64,000 nucleotides of DNA, taken from Ypsolopha sequella (Eukaryota > Arthropoda > Insecta > Lepidoptera > Ypsolophidae). A model generated the notes under the pieces. The model saw nothing but the letters and a program-made list of their open reading frames with translations, was not told the DNA's origin and made no database searches. The position numbers were made by a program, and so were the translations under genes. How positions within the stretch are numbered: position 1 is the stretch's first letter; each line of letters begins with the position of its first letter. Where the stretch lies: contig OW203990.1 in assembly GCA_934047225.1 (NCBI GenBank), forward strand, positions 23,601,045 to 23,665,044. The letters are read 5' to 3'. Shown one piece after another: positions 30,297-41,214 of the stretch.

Positions 30297-30645
30297 TTAA
30301 ATTATGTTATTGTAAAATGTTATTATAAAATGTTCTAAGTTAGTTTAAGTTTACTTTTTTGTTCACCTTTAAATGTGTTTTGGCAATAAATTTCCATTTT
30401 CTTTCTTTCTTTCTTTATTATTATCATTAATGATAATAAAGAAAACCGCATCCAAATATGTTAAGTAGTTCCTGAGTTAAAACAGGACATATATTACATG
30501 CAGAAAGATAGACAATAATTGTACAAATTTTAGTTATGGTCTCAGTACAATACTAATAATCCATTTCATTTGAAATTAAACAAAAATATTCAATGTAAAG
30601 ACACGACATTTGACTACTTTATTATTAATATAGAAATTTATTATT
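30297..30645. other. spacer with CTTT simple repeat
   Basis: CTTTCTTTCTTTCTTT lies around 30400-30418 after TTTTGGCAATAAA, like a LINE 3' end (compare 43215-43262). No gene. Confidence 0.5.
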
Positions 30646-30916
30646 AATATATAAGGTCTTTCAATTTAAATGGAAAGTAATTTAGGAGGTGATTCAGTAT
30701 CGTTAATACATCACATTCCACTGCAAAGTACGTTTTTTGCGCGAACTTTTTCTTCACTTGTCCATACAAACTGAGTCAGCTGATCAAACCACTTTTTACT
30801 GAGAAGTGAAAAAAAATTTTGCTCAAAAAAAAGTGCTTTGCAGTGGAATGTGATGTATTAACGATACTGAATCACCTCCTAAATTACTTTCCATTTAAAT
30901 TGAAAGACCTTATATA
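30646..30916. mobile_element. near-perfect long hairpin
   Basis: The left arm ATAAGGTCTTTCAATTTAAA... and the right arm ...TTTAAATTGAAAGACCTTAT mirror each other for roughly 100 bp per side, including TTCAGTATCGTTAATACATC and GATGTATTAACGATACTGAA. Such a well-matched foldback is young. It ends about 100 bp before the exon at 31014. Confidence 0.88.
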
Positions 30917-31013
30917 TGAAGTATATATTTTTGTGTACGACTGTACGTAAGTATAAAATAAGATAGGCAAGCTACGAATACCAACAATTTTGATGTGAAC
31001 TTTTTCTTTCCAG

Positions 31014-31204
31014 TTCTTTTAACGAAATCACAAAGAGGCCACGTCACGCTTACTGTCGGATCAAATAGGTTCCGTAAGAAAAATTTTACCGCAAATAGAA
31101 TTCAATGGGTTTGTTCCACTCATAACGCAAAAGGATGCACTGCAGCTATAAACACTACTCCTGAGTACGAAGTCATCAGTGTGAATAATGTTCATAAGCA
31201 CTGA
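31014..31204 (+). CDS. mod(mdg4): mod(mdg4) alternative terminal exon 11, FLYWCH finger
   Basis: Starts after CTTTTTCTTTCCAG with split codon xTT and ends in TGA after 62 full codons. It reads L-L-T-K-S-Q-R-G-H-V, G-S-N-R-F, Q-W-V-C-S-T-H-N-A-K-G-C-T-A-A and H-K-H. The S-T-H-N-x-G-C segment is close to exons 2 and 3. AATAAA at 31230-31235. The last H-x-H is immediately followed by the stop. Confidence 0.87.
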
Positions 31205-31342
31205 TTGTACCCTAAAAATTTGCAACGAAAATAAATTAATGAATGTTCTCAAAGTGGCAGTTTAATTAAGAACAAGCTTATTTCTAAGCTTATTTAGCTT
31301 ATTTTGAATTTTATTCGTAATTTATATTTAACTAACATATTA

Positions 31343-31691
31343 AAGCCAATTCTAAAGGCTTTAATTTTAGTTTTAGTGCTGTCAAAGCTTAAAATTTTCC
31401 AAAGAAATTTAGCTTCTAATTCTAACTCTTAAGGACCATTTTGTATCGAAAAATATTTTATAGCACACCGTGCGTAAAATGACCACTTTACGCACGCTGC
31501 GCGTGCGTAAAGTCGGCATTTTCTGCACTTGTACTATAAAAAATTATACGAAACTCGTGCGAGAAACTTTTTCTCGACTCGTGTGATTGCAGCACTCGCC
31601 TTCGGCTCGTGCCGTTTCATCGCTCTCGTATCGTAATGTACTGTAGTTTTGACAGCACTAAAACTAAAATTAAAGCCTTCAGAATCAGCTA
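31343..31691. mobile_element. MITE (AGCC-ATTCT family, copy 1) with a GC-rich insert
   Basis: The ends AAGGCTTTAATTTTAGTTTT and AAAACTAAAATTAAAGCCTT are inverted, joined inward to CTGTCAA and TTGACAG. A shorter copy is at 63816-63983. The middle (31455-31625) is a GC-rich block absent from the other copy and may be a second insertion. Confidence 0.8.
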
Positions 31692-31732
31692 CAATGAATC
31701 TTTGAATGTACAACAATGTTATTTTTCAATAT

Positions 31733-31928
31733 TATTAGAGTGCATTACAAACTAGAAAATATCAATCAGAAACAAATCCAAGGACAAGAATTTGAAAAAA
31801 TTTCCCGTTTCCTTCAATTCCTCTTTCAAGAGGTCGCAGGTTCGAATCCTGGCCCAGGGAATTTTTTCAAATTCTTGTCTTTGGATTTGTTTCTGATTGA
31901 TATTTTCTAGTTTGTAATGCACTCTAAT
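31733..31928. mobile_element. hairpin element with a tRNA T-arm-like loop
   Basis: Arms of about 70 bp (TTAGAGTGCATTACAAACTAG... and ...CTAGTTTGTAATGCACTCTAA) enclose a loop. In the loop GGTCGCAGGTTCGAATCCTG matches a tRNA T-arm/B box. There is no tRNA 5' half. Confidence 0.8.
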
Positions 31929-31996
31929 TATATTTAGAGTATTCATAGCGATGGATTTCGCAAAATAAACATAATCAATGTTATGTTTGTTTGATA

Positions 31997-32159
31997 ATGG
32001 TATCGATTCGGCATAACACGTCTTAACTTATTTGACAGGACTAACCTTATTTTAAGCGTCCTGTCTTTTTCTTTCTTTATCGAAAAGACAAGGACAGAAC
32101 GGTTAAATTAAGTTTAGTCCTGTCAAATAAGTTAAGATGTGCTTCACCGAATCGGTACT
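31997..32159. mobile_element. foldback MITE
   Basis: CTTAACTTATTTGACAGGACTA on the left (given here in part) is mirrored by TAGTCCTGTCAAATAAGTTAAG on the right, and GGTATCGATTCGG by CCGAATCGGTACT. No coding content. Confidence 0.8.
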
Positions 32160-32835
32160 AATGTAAATTTACTGGAGCTAATTGTATCTATATATAAGAA
32201 TTTGTTATTATTTCAATGTCAGTGCTTGTAATTTTATTATTTTTGTGGGAAATAAAGGCTTTTATTATTATATTATTATTATTATTTTCTTTGTGTGCTG
32301 TGTTTGCAGAGAAGAATTTTTAACGTATTTAAGGTGGATGCGAAGTATGTCGTTTCCAAACGCGCAACTTTTTTTTTCTCTTAATATTGTTCAAAGAGTA
32401 ATAAATAAAGGTTGTTTATGGTATTTAGTGACCAAAGTTTAAAGTCAATTACGTTTTTCTAGCAACATGTTGTGTTATTATATTACATACTGTACCTTAC
32501 ACACATACCTACTGTACCTACTCAAATGATATTGCGCAGAATCATTAGCATTCTGCAGTGCAAAAGAAATGATTGCAGAGGCAAGAATAGACGATTTTTA
32601 TGGTATCATCAGATTGAGAATCTGCTCCATCAGAGCCCAACTGGAGAAAAGTAATAAAATTATGAATGTTTTATAAAATAATGTATTTAACGTAATAGAT
32701 CGGTATTGGACTAAAATATTAATGTGTGAAAATTGTAAAATGAAATCAATCAAAGTCAAATAATTATTATTGCTTACTAATATTTACTAATCATATTTTT
32801 ATTTTTATTTTAATATTTATAAATTTTAATATTTA
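32160..32835. other. AT-rich spacer, no gene seen
   Basis: Contains ATT-rich simple sequence near 32265-32290. The short open stretches show no known motif. Confidence 0.4.
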
Positions 32836-33400
32836 TGTTAGGTGGTAGAGCTGATGCCGGGCTCGACTTTGGAGGTACCACCATCTTACTTGGATACCCC
32901 CTCAAAGTAATTCGGGGGAGAGTAAGAGGACAGCTCACAGGCAAAACACCAGGAGGCCCACCATGCCTGGGACCGATGGATGGCGGTATATCCATCCATA
33001 GCCGGTCCTTATACTGGTGACGGGCAGTGGCGTCACTGGTGCGAGGGTTCCGGCACCGCGCTCAACAACTCGGCCTGCCCAGCGTGTGTGAGTATGGGCA
33101 ATTCTTCCAGGATGACCGCCGCCGGGAGTTGCAAAGTCCTGCCCCTCTATTCTGTATCTTTAGTTGCCAACTGGACTAGGTGCCTATCATCAAAAACATA
33201 GCTAAAAACGGAACTTTCAAAATTGCCATTAGTCGGTATTGAACTATTTACGAACTGTGTCGTCATATCCTTAGGCAATCGGAATTCGATAGTATATCTA
33301 TGTTTTTAATGATAGACACCAAGTCCAGATGGCAACTAAAGATACATAATAGGCTCTCTGGAAAGGCTTATGTCCAGCATTGGACGAACTAGGCTGATGG
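32836..33400 (+). mobile_element. LINE-like dispersed repeat with a nested foldback MITE
   Basis: Same family and strand as 3810-4345. The repeat is interrupted at 33141-33355 by the foldback MITE family of 301-523, then resumes with GGAAAGGCTTATGTCCAGC and ends GATGGATGG. Confidence 0.8.
33141..33355. mobile_element. foldback MITE nested in LINE-like repeat
   Basis: Ends CTATTCTGTATCTTTAGTTG and CAACTAAAGATACATAATAG; same family as 301-523, 39525-39760 and 49252-49475. Confidence 0.8.
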
Positions 33401-33789
33401 ATGGATTTATTATAACTAGTTCGTAATTTGTAATTTGTTAATATTATATTGGCCTAGAGCTGACGTAAATAAATGAATTTAATTATCTAAATAATGCATG
33501 AAATAACACAGCTTTGCTAGAACAGCCCCATTGACACTTACCTATGGTCGCCAACGAAATAATTATTTAATGCCATAAATCAAAGTTATTTAGTACTTTT
33601 TATTTAAAAATAAGAAATACAATTTAATCGTTTGGGAACGAGACCTGTCGCATTTACCTTGAAGCAATATCGTTATATCGTCACGACATATAACCCCGAG
33701 AGAGTGTCAGAATTGATTGAATGAACACTCAAAATTATGAATAAATTACTTGAAAAAAATGTTTTGGCTTGACTTTATAAATGTTACAG
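33401..33789. other. spacer upstream of exon 12
   Basis: No gene or repeat recognised; ends in the acceptor AAATGTTACAG. Confidence 0.4.
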
Positions 33790-34019
33790 AATCAGTGCCC
33801 ATATTTACAACATCCAGATTTGGTAACCCAGTGATAGAATATAAAGGTTATCGATTCAACAAGCAAAAACAAAGCAAGTTCCCCAAGGGACTGTGGGTGT
33901 GCACCAAGATCGCACAGGGATGTAGGGCGAAACTTGTCACGATTCACGATCAACTTATAAGTGCCACGAATAACCATAACCATGAGGAAAATTTACGAAA
34001 TTTCAAGTTGTACTTTTAA
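33790..34019 (+). CDS. mod(mdg4): mod(mdg4) alternative terminal exon 12, FLYWCH finger
   Basis: Starts after TATAAATGTTACAG (weak pyrimidine tract) with split codon xAA, 75 full codons to TAA. It reads S-V-P-I-F-T-T-S-R-F-G-N-P-V-I-E, G-Y-R-F-N-K, L-W-V-C, Q-G-C-R-A-K and N-H-N-H, then a 12-residue end E-E-N-L-R-N-F-K-L-Y-F. Paralogue of the next exon (35781), sharing F-T-T-S-[RK]-F-G-[NK]-P-V-I-E. The extension after H-x-H is not the conserved tail of other exons and may simply be a lost stop. Confidence 0.87.
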
Positions 34020-34037
34020 TTGAGTAATCAATTTACA

Positions 34038-34165
34038 GGTCCCGGCAGTAAATAATGCACATCGTATCGTAGCGTCATTTTTTCCGCACGACGACGCACT
34101 AATAGTCCGGTGACGCTCTACGAAGCCGAAGATAGCCGATGTGCATCATTTATTGCCGCGACCTT
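34038..34165. mobile_element. MITE with AATAATGCAC ends (copy 1)
   Basis: GGCAGTAAATAATGCACATCG and CGATGTGCATCATTTATTGCC are inverted ends of a roughly 128 bp element. Related sequence occurs at 40335-41121 and 41215-41347. Confidence 0.8.
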
Positions 34166-34176
34166 TACCATGTACA

Positions 34177-34208
<32 letters not shown>

Positions 34209-35320
34209 GTCTGTTTTCTAGCCCTCTGAGTGAATTCACTAAAATAACATTGTGTTTTCTCTCATATGGGAAATGTGCTTTGTAAATAAAATATATGTTA
34301 GCATTAAGTTATTGTTTATATTTTTCTAAAGTGTTTTTTCAGTGTTATTTTTTCTTTCTTTATATTTCTCTTTTTTCATTTTATTTTCGTGTGTATAGCC
34401 TTGATTTGTTTCTTTTACGCTATCGTTTTGAGTAAACACTTGTAAAGATAGATGTAAGAAGGAAAAATAAATAAACAAATAAAATAAATATAAATAATGC
34501 GATTAAAATATTTATACCTACCTTGTATATTTTTTTAATTTTCTTTTTATGTGACATCAATTCGTTGGTCTTGGGTAGAATTAATTCATATTTATTATGC
34601 CAAAAACATATTGTTCCAACGCGTTTAGAATAAGAAAAGGATCAACCGTGCGCCATTTTACTGTTGCTCTCTCTCGCACCATCGATATACAAAGCGAGAG
34701 AGAGAGATATGTGTAACCTACGGGCTAGCGAGTGAAGTTAGCCGAAAGCCGCCTATTTTAGAGTGTGGTTATCTAACTTAACAGAATTAACACGCTCAGT
34801 TACCATTGGTAAGTCGGTTATGTAATTAAACAGAATAAACCAAATAAACCCATACGGACCTCTTGACCAACTATTGAAGCGTCAAACCACCACCAACCAC
34901 CATAGTACATACCATGGTGGTTTATAGTGGCCTGAAGTTAGCTGCACAATCGCGTTTGACAACCAATTTTTCCCCACGATTTTTGACGTTTGTTGAGGGT
35001 CATGCATGGCATGACCGAATCGTGGGTGTTTATAGTGGAAATAGTAGTTTATTGTGATCCGATGACCGCACTCCTAATCGGATTGGTTACAAATCCTGAG
35101 CCAAGCAACATTTTTACAGAAATCATAGTAGCCATTATTGGCATAAAGCTTCTTGTCGTATTACTTTTTAGATATTTCATCCACAAAGAAACCGTTCGGC
35201 CTCACAAATGGCTTCATAATGGCGATATAAAAGAAAAAAAAAAGAAATTGATGTAGAAAAACCTACAGAAATATATGTTTTTCCAAAAAAATTGCAAGAT
35301 ATATTTTAAAATGGCTTGAG
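34166..35320. other. spacer with TA microsatellite
   Basis: (TA)n lies around 34182-34208. The open stretch at 34990-35256 sits next to repeats and shows no known domain. No finger exon seen. Confidence 0.4.
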
Positions 35321-35324
35321 CTCG

Positions 35325-35750
35325 AAACTGTTTTTACATCAGCATAATTTTGTTTTCAATGCATGTGCTCGTAAAGGCCTACTTTTTATGCATCAAAACC
35401 GAACAGAAAGTCGATTATTTTGCCCTAGGGCTTTATTATTATTATTTTTTTTAATTTATTTAAAATGGTTGCCTAACTTGCAGCCTTTACTGTGTACCAT
35501 AAATGTCATACTTTTTTCCACTGTTTAACGGCTCTGGATACAATCCTTTTGAGCCAATTACAATTTAAAGTTCTCAAAATTATATTTGTTTTATTTCCTC
35601 ACACTATGCATTGAAAAACGTAGTATGATACACGGGCGTAAGAGCAATACATTACTCGGTTACGTTTAAAACACTCGCTACGCTCGTGTTTTAAATCGTC
35701 CTCGTAATTTATCCCTTTGCGCCCTTGTAGCATAAACTACTATTAAAAAC
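35325..35750 (+). repeat. dispersed repeat, copy 2
   Basis: Same order of blocks as 29580-29955 with small indels. It ends about 30 bp before the acceptor of the exon at 35781. Confidence 0.85.
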
Positions 35751-35780
35751 ACTTATGGACAAGGACTTGTGTGTTTCCAG

Positions 35781-35974
35781 ATCCAGTTTTCACAACATCA
35801 AAGTTCGGGAAGCCTGTGATAGAAATGGGCATCCACAGGTTCAACAAGCATTATCGCAGCCAAGGTCCGAAGGTACTGTGGGTCTGTGTGAAGAAGGTCT
35901 CTAGGCGTTGCACTGCCACCCTTACTACTATTGATGACGTCATTGTTAAAGTTAATGATAAACATAGCCACTGA
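35781..35974 (+). CDS. mod(mdg4): mod(mdg4) alternative terminal exon 13, FLYWCH finger
   Basis: Starts after GTGTGTTTCCAG with split codon xAT; 63 full codons to TGA. D-P-V-F-T-T-S-K-F-G-K-P-V-I-E opens it, then I-H-R-F-N-K-H, L-W-V-C, R-R-C-T-A-T and K-H-S-H, with the stop right after the last histidine. Its twin is 33790. The aromatic that usually precedes R-F (G-Y-R-F) is replaced by I-H-R-F. Confidence 0.87.
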
Positions 35975-37060
35975 TAGATGTAGGAATAATATTAGTTACA
36001 TTTTTTAGTCGAGGCAAAAAACAGTTGAGACAAGAAATATCGACACTTGCACGTATATCAAACGATGTTTTTTAATATATCTGCGAAAAATTACATGAAA
36101 AAATTACAAAATGACAAGCTGACATTATATATAGGTACACAAGAAACCTTTTTGTGCCAAGTTGAACTGTCTGTCAGTCTGACACTGTTGCCAATGTTAC
36201 AAAGCAAAAGTATCTTTTAAATAATGAGTTTATTTAGCTAGATTCAAAAAAATAAGTATAAATTATGACGTCTAAAATCGGTAAGAATTAAGAAAACATA
36301 TTTTACAATTATATATTATATATTTTAATTATATATGTTTGAAAATACTTATCGTAAATAAGAATAATAGTTATTTAAGATACACGTGCGGAAAGTAAGG
36401 TTTTATACGAATAAGTGCCAAATTGAAAACACGAGCGCAGCGAGTGTTTTCATTGGCACGCATTCGGATAAAAACCTTTTACGCTCAAGTATCTTACAAC
36501 ATTTGTCAATTCATTTTACGAGGAAATACAACAAAAAAATAAGTATAATAAAGAAAGTAACTTTATTTCACCAAAGCCTATTTACAACAAAATGGCGTGC
36601 TTTCTTTGCAGAGCGCGCGTTTCATACAGTTTTTTCTTTCTTGAGGCAAAGGTACAGTATACATACAGCCAATAATGTGAAAAATATTTTTGTTTGCGGA
36701 AACAAAACACGTATTTTTAAATGAGATAATCAAGAATCTTATGTGTTATGGTGTTTATCATCGTTCAATTATTGCTAGAGCGCGCATACTTATAAATAAT
36801 TGTTTTTTTTTGGACAGCAAAACCTCCTTGCATCTTTGTAATTTTTTCCGCATAATTTTGTTACACAAAAAAGAAAACTTTACGAGCAACTGCATTTAAA
36901 ACAGTTTTTAAGTTTATCCGGAAATAACAACATAACGATATGTAAAACTAGTCCTCAGAAATGCTACCCCTTAGAAAAAACAAATGTATTTTTTCAATAT
37001 AAGGAGACACTTAATTTTTTCCAAAGAACCCTCGAAAGTCTGTCGTTGTTCATGTTCGAT
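35975..37060. other. spacer, repeats only
   Basis: 36375-36500 has a GC-richer inverted patch (ACACGAGCGCAGCGAGTGTT) of the kind found in insect repeats. The open stretch at 36386-36724 spans it and has no known motif, so I do not call a gene. Confidence 0.45.
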
Positions 37061-37063
37061 CAG

Positions 37064-37209
37064 GGGATCTAAAAAGGCCAACTTGGGTGAATCATAAAAT
37101 GATTTGAAATTAGGATAGAGTCAGAGCTTTTTCACGCCTGCAAAAGAGACGGCATTAGAACAGAATCATAATGAGATTCATGCAAAACGGCCCTTTTAGA
37201 GGACCAGAA
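37064..37209. mobile_element. MITE (AAAAAGGCCAACTTGGG family, copy 1)
   Basis: GATCTAAAAAGGCC at the left and GGCCCTTTTAGAGGACC at the right are inverted. ATCATAAAATGAT-type sequences lie inside. A second copy is at 52482-52628. Confidence 0.7.
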
Positions 37210-37549
37210 CGATCCCTAATGTATACCTAGCTTAAGTCTTTAGTCAACACGGACAATCTGTCAGCATGTACTTTTAAAGTTCAAGATATGCATAGGTAGG
37301 TGTATAGTTTTATTATTACTCACTGTTATTGGCTAATGCTAAAACTATTTGGAAGTTATTTTTTGTTAAACAGTGCCCAAAAAATAAATTGTTAAATATT
37401 TGGTCGAGGATATATTTTATTTATTTTGATTAAACTATTGTCTGACTTGAATTTTTTGTAAAAGGACTTATGTATAATATTTCTCTTTACTAAGACATTA
37501 CACTAAAACAATCAAGATTTATAATAGTTTTATTATATATATATATATA
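37210..37549. other. AT-rich spacer
   Basis: No gene. (TA)n simple repeat at 37533-37549. Confidence 0.4.
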
Positions 37550-37557
37550 ATAAAACG

Positions 37558-37819
37558 CAGTGGCGTGCACAGAACTTTTTTCCGGAAAAGCAATCAGAAG
37601 GTCAAGTACGACAATAAAAAAAATATGAAAAAATTTAAATAACACTTTGAAAAAAAAAAGTTTGTATGAAAATATTCACTCTGGGAAAGGCAGTGCCTAC
37701 CCTGGCGTCATACAAACTTTTTTTTTTCAAAGTGTTATTAAAAAATTTTCATATATTTTTTATTGTCGTACTTGACCTTCTGATTGCTTTTCCGGAAAAA
37801 AGTTCTGTGCACGCCACTG
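37558..37819. mobile_element. hAT-like foldback MITE with 8 bp duplication
   Basis: CAGTGGCGTGCAC and GTGCACGCCACTG form the ends. ATAAAACG occurs exactly on both sides (37550-37557 and 37820-37827). An 8 bp duplication and a CAGTGGCG start are typical of hAT elements. The arms continue inward almost to the middle. Confidence 0.92.
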
Positions 37820-37904
37820 ATAAAACGGTTAAAAAAGCTTTCAATGTAAAAATATTTATTATCAAGATTTATAATAGTGTTTTACATTTTTATTACTTTT
37901 CCAG

Positions 37905-38095
37905 AGCCGTTTTTTACACGATCAAAAAAGGGGAACCCAGTGTTACAATTAGATGGGTACAGATATAAGAAAAAAAGGTTCTACGGTTCGAAGATTACCT
38001 GGGTTTGTATCAAAGAGTCTCGTATACATTGTAAAGCCAGAGTGTACACTATTGAAAACACAATTGTTTCAAGTTATACAAAACATAATCATTAA
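37905..38095 (+). CDS. mod(mdg4): mod(mdg4) alternative terminal exon 14, FLYWCH finger
   Basis: Starts after TATTACTTTTCCAG with split codon xAG; 62 full codons to TAA. It reads P-F-F-T-R-S-K-K-G-N-P-V-L-Q, G-Y-R-Y-K-K-K, I-T-W-V-C, I-H-C-K-A-R and K-H-N-H. It resembles exons 39896 and 41744 in length and in F-[FY]-x-x-S-x-x-G-[NK]-P. Its stop codon TAA is at the same time the TTAA target of the MITE that starts at 38092, so everything 3' of the stop is transposon. Confidence 0.87.
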
Positions 38096-38521
38096 GAGGC
38101 TATGCGAATTTTATTTTTGTCACTGTCACTCCAAGCTAAAAATCGCGCAGTGCGAAAGGGGCGGATTCACGGCAAAAGGGAAAAAAGTTGGTTTTATATT
38201 TTTATTAAAAAAACTAAAATAGCTAGCAAAATTTCAAATACTCGTATCAAATCTCTAGATATTGTTAAAACACACCTAATAAAATATGTTTGAGTTCTGT
38301 ATATGGTTCCTATTCGTCAAACGAGGAGAAAAAGTGTGTTTGAAGACCTCATTTCAACAATTATTTCTATCGAGGAAAATTTATCCAAACATGTTTTCCA
38401 ATTTCAAAACCCTAGATTATATAGTCAAAATGCATATAACAGAAATTTATTAAAATTTTCCGTGTATTTCATGAAATACACAGAAAAGAAACACCCGTAT
38501 TTTTTTCGCATCTCGCCTTAA
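38092..38521. mobile_element. MITE with TTAA target duplication (copy 2)
   Basis: Same family as 934-1354: TTAA + GAGGCTATGCGAA at the left, TTCGCATCTCGCC + TTAA at the right. The left TTAA overlaps the last histidine codon and stop of the FLYWCH exon at 37905 (CATTAA). Confidence 0.88.
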
Positions 38522-38591
38522 AAAACGCTTTTCTTGTTTTTACTTTTGAATTTACTTATGAAGTCTCCTGTTAAAAATATCTTTTTTTTAT

Positions 38592-38842
38592 CATACAACG
38601 TGTAACAGAAAGATATAACCATATTTGAATAGCTTATTCAGTCAATGGTATAGAACAACTTTACTATGGAACAAAACCTGTATCCCGAAAAAAACTTTTT
38701 ACTGTTTCATAAAAAATTCAATGCCGCTCGGCCGAAATGCTCGGCTCCATAGTAAAAGTTGTTCTATACCATTGACTGAATAAGCTCTTCAAATATTGTT
38801 AAACCGATATCTGTAGGTTAAACCTTTCTGTTACACGTTGCA
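38592..38842. mobile_element. foldback MITE (GTGTAACAGAAA family, copy 2)
   Basis: ACAACGTGTAACAGAAAG on the left, CTTTCTGTTACACGTTG on the right, with the shared AGCTTATTCAGTCAATGG arms. Confidence 0.85.
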
Positions 38843-39524
38843 TAACTGTTACGACATACTGTCGATGAAAATTACAATGATCCATATCTAGCTTGTATTG
38901 TAATTGTGTTCAAAGAAAAAATCACTTGACCAAGGACTTACATAGTTTCTGACAAAAGGAGGATATAATAAATAAATATATTTTTAATGATTAATTAATA
39001 TGTAATGTATGTATTTTCAAAACTTTGTTAAATAAAACGTTACTTGTTTTTTTAAATATGAGTCTGGTCCGTATTATGTAACTTAATTTGACTAGTCCAA
39101 TTATTTTTCAGCTTAATATTATTTTTCAATTCAATAAACTGATAATGTTTTCATTCGAATTGTATTTTTTTTTCTAATACATGTAGTTTTGGTTTTGAAA
39201 AAAATTGTTTTAGGTGTTTCTCGTATAGGATTTTAATTTTAAAATATATCATATACAGAACAAAGGGTCAAGTCACAAGCACTCGGAATCAGAGGGGTTG
39301 TATGACTCCATAGATGTGGAGTCTTAATCAAGTTGAGCCTAGCTTTGAAAAAACAATGCACAAGAGTGCACTAGCTCCTACCCTAATTGCACTAGCTCCT
39401 ACCCTTCTGGTATGTAAAGCTAGAATTTAATTGCTCCCATAATATTAATATCCAATATAATCAAATTGCTCTAATATCATCCACAATACTTTTAAGCAAC
39501 CCAATTATTTCTGGTTTAACATCT
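38843..39524. other. spacer, no gene seen
   Basis: AT-rich. A small direct duplication TGCACTAGCTCCTACCCT occurs twice around 39370-39408. No exon motif. Confidence 0.4.
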
Positions 39525-39760
39525 GCCCCTCTATTCTGTATCTTTAGTTGCCAACTGGACTAGGTGCCTATAATCAAAAACATAGCTAAAAACTGAAATT
39601 TCGAAATTGCCATTAATGGGTACTGAACCACTTACAAACTGTGTCGTCACTTCAGGTGCGTATATATCCTAAAACAATCGGAATTCGATAGTATATATAT
39701 ATATGTTTTTGATGATAGACACCCAGTCCAGATGGCAACTTGAGATACATAATAGGCCCT
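39525..39760. mobile_element. foldback MITE, third copy of the 301-523 family
   Basis: Ends CTATTCTGTATCTTTAGTTG and GATACATAATAGG. It ends about 135 bp before the exon at 39896. Confidence 0.8.
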
Positions 39761-39895
39761 CTGGTCTCTGATTTGCCTTACGACTAACCGTCACTTCGTT
39801 AACCGCTCGAGCGCTCGGCCGCGTGACCTTGACGACCCTCGAGCGATCGCCCGCCCGCGTCGAATTTAAATTTATAGCAGATATAAATTTTTCAG

Positions 39896-40086
39896 AAGCA
39901 ATTTTCTACCAATCTAGAAGCGGCAATCCGGTGTTGCTAATAGGAGGCTACAGATACAGCAAACATAAAAAGAACGGGCCCAAGACTCACTGGGAGTGTA
40001 TAAATCATTATTCTGATAAATGTAGAGCTAGAATTAGTACAATTGAAAATATTATCATAAAAATGAATGATAAACATACTCATTGA
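39896..40086 (+). CDS. mod(mdg4): mod(mdg4) alternative terminal exon 15, FLYWCH finger
   Basis: Starts after AAATTTTTCAG with split codon xAA; 62 full codons to TGA. A-I-F-Y-Q-S-R-S-G-N-P opens it, then G-G-Y-R-Y-S-K-H-K-K-N-G-P-K, H-W-E-C, K-C-R-A-R-I-S-T-I and K-H-T-H. Very close paralogue of 41744. AATAAA at 40221-40226. Confidence 0.88.
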
Positions 40087-40334
40087 AGAAATATTTTAGT
40101 AAAATGTTGGTGGTTCTAAAATCTACAATCCGATATCTAGTGAAATGAAAAAATATGAAAAAAAAATCAAACTACAAACTACAGTGCATAAAATTGTTTT
40201 GTATTTTCGTTTTGTTAGCAAATAAATATATTTTTAAATTAAAGGTTTCCGAGTATGGCTCGTCACTTTTCACCTATATGATTTTCGCATGTGACGGGGA
40301 CGCTTAATTGCCGTAGTTTGGGCTATCAATACAG

Positions 40335-41121
40335 TACCCGGCAAAAAATAATGCACATCGGCTGTAGTGACACATTACGTAATTTGATTACGCAAGCTTT
40401 GTGCGGCGCACATTAGAGTATATTTTATTTAAGATTTTAAAGTGATTTATTTTCGTTAGTAGTAATACTTACTTTTTCGAAACAGTGTGTACACCTAAAC
40501 ATTCATACTTAACATTTGTAATACATATTAAAATAACAATCTTTAAAACTGTCCTGTGCACAAGTAAGTACTGTGTAAGCTAACACCTTGTTTCTTCCAC
40601 GAAATGTAGTCATGATATCATGTGGACTTGCATACCAATGTAATCAGATCCATGCAACCTAAGAGTTCCGTGGTCAATATTTTTAATGGAAAAGTTTTAA
40701 AAGGAACAATAAAAAATGTTTGTAAACTTTTTTTCTGAAGGGGTATTTACTGTAGTGATACATTAGGTAATTTGATTACGCAAGCTATGTGCGGCGCATA
40801 GAGCCCGCTGCCTGCCGGCGGACTGCAGTCATCTCCCATCTTTCGTGTGACATACGTGTCGCGCATACCTACCTGTAATTATTTACGATAAAGGAATACA
40901 GACACCAAGTTTTACCTACTCAAAGACTGTTTTTATTTCACTTCGTAATATATATTGGTAAGTACTATAGTAAATATTATAAAGACACAAAATTTAGTCT
41001 ACCAAGAGTACCAAATCGGCTATCTTCGGCTTTGTAGAGTCCCGCCTCTGTCACCCGACTGTTAGTGATTCGTGCGACAGAGATGACGCTAAATAATATG
41101 CATTATTTACTGCTGCGATCT
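40335..41121. mobile_element. composite of AATAATGCAC-ended MITE sequence
   Basis: The outer ends match the element at 34038-34165. It contains an internal duplication: GTGATACATTAGGTAATTTG near 40755 repeats GTGACACATTACGTAATTTG near 40368. The extra interior is unassigned. Confidence 0.6.
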
Positions 41122-41214
41122 GAACACGGTTTTCAGGACATGCAGGATTACCTCACAGTGTTTTCTTTCACCATCTGAAAGTGTTAACCACAAATATTAT
41201 GTAGAGTTCCCGGC

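Noticed and set aside
31820..31862. tRNA gene
   Set aside because: Only a T-arm-like stretch is present; no acceptor 5' strand, D arm or anticodon arm.
34990..35256. 88-codon hydrophobic open frame
   Set aside because: No homology recognised, sits between repeats, low-complexity lysine end; probably chance.
36386..36724. 112-codon open frame
   Set aside because: Runs through an inverted GC-rich repeat patch and has no motif.
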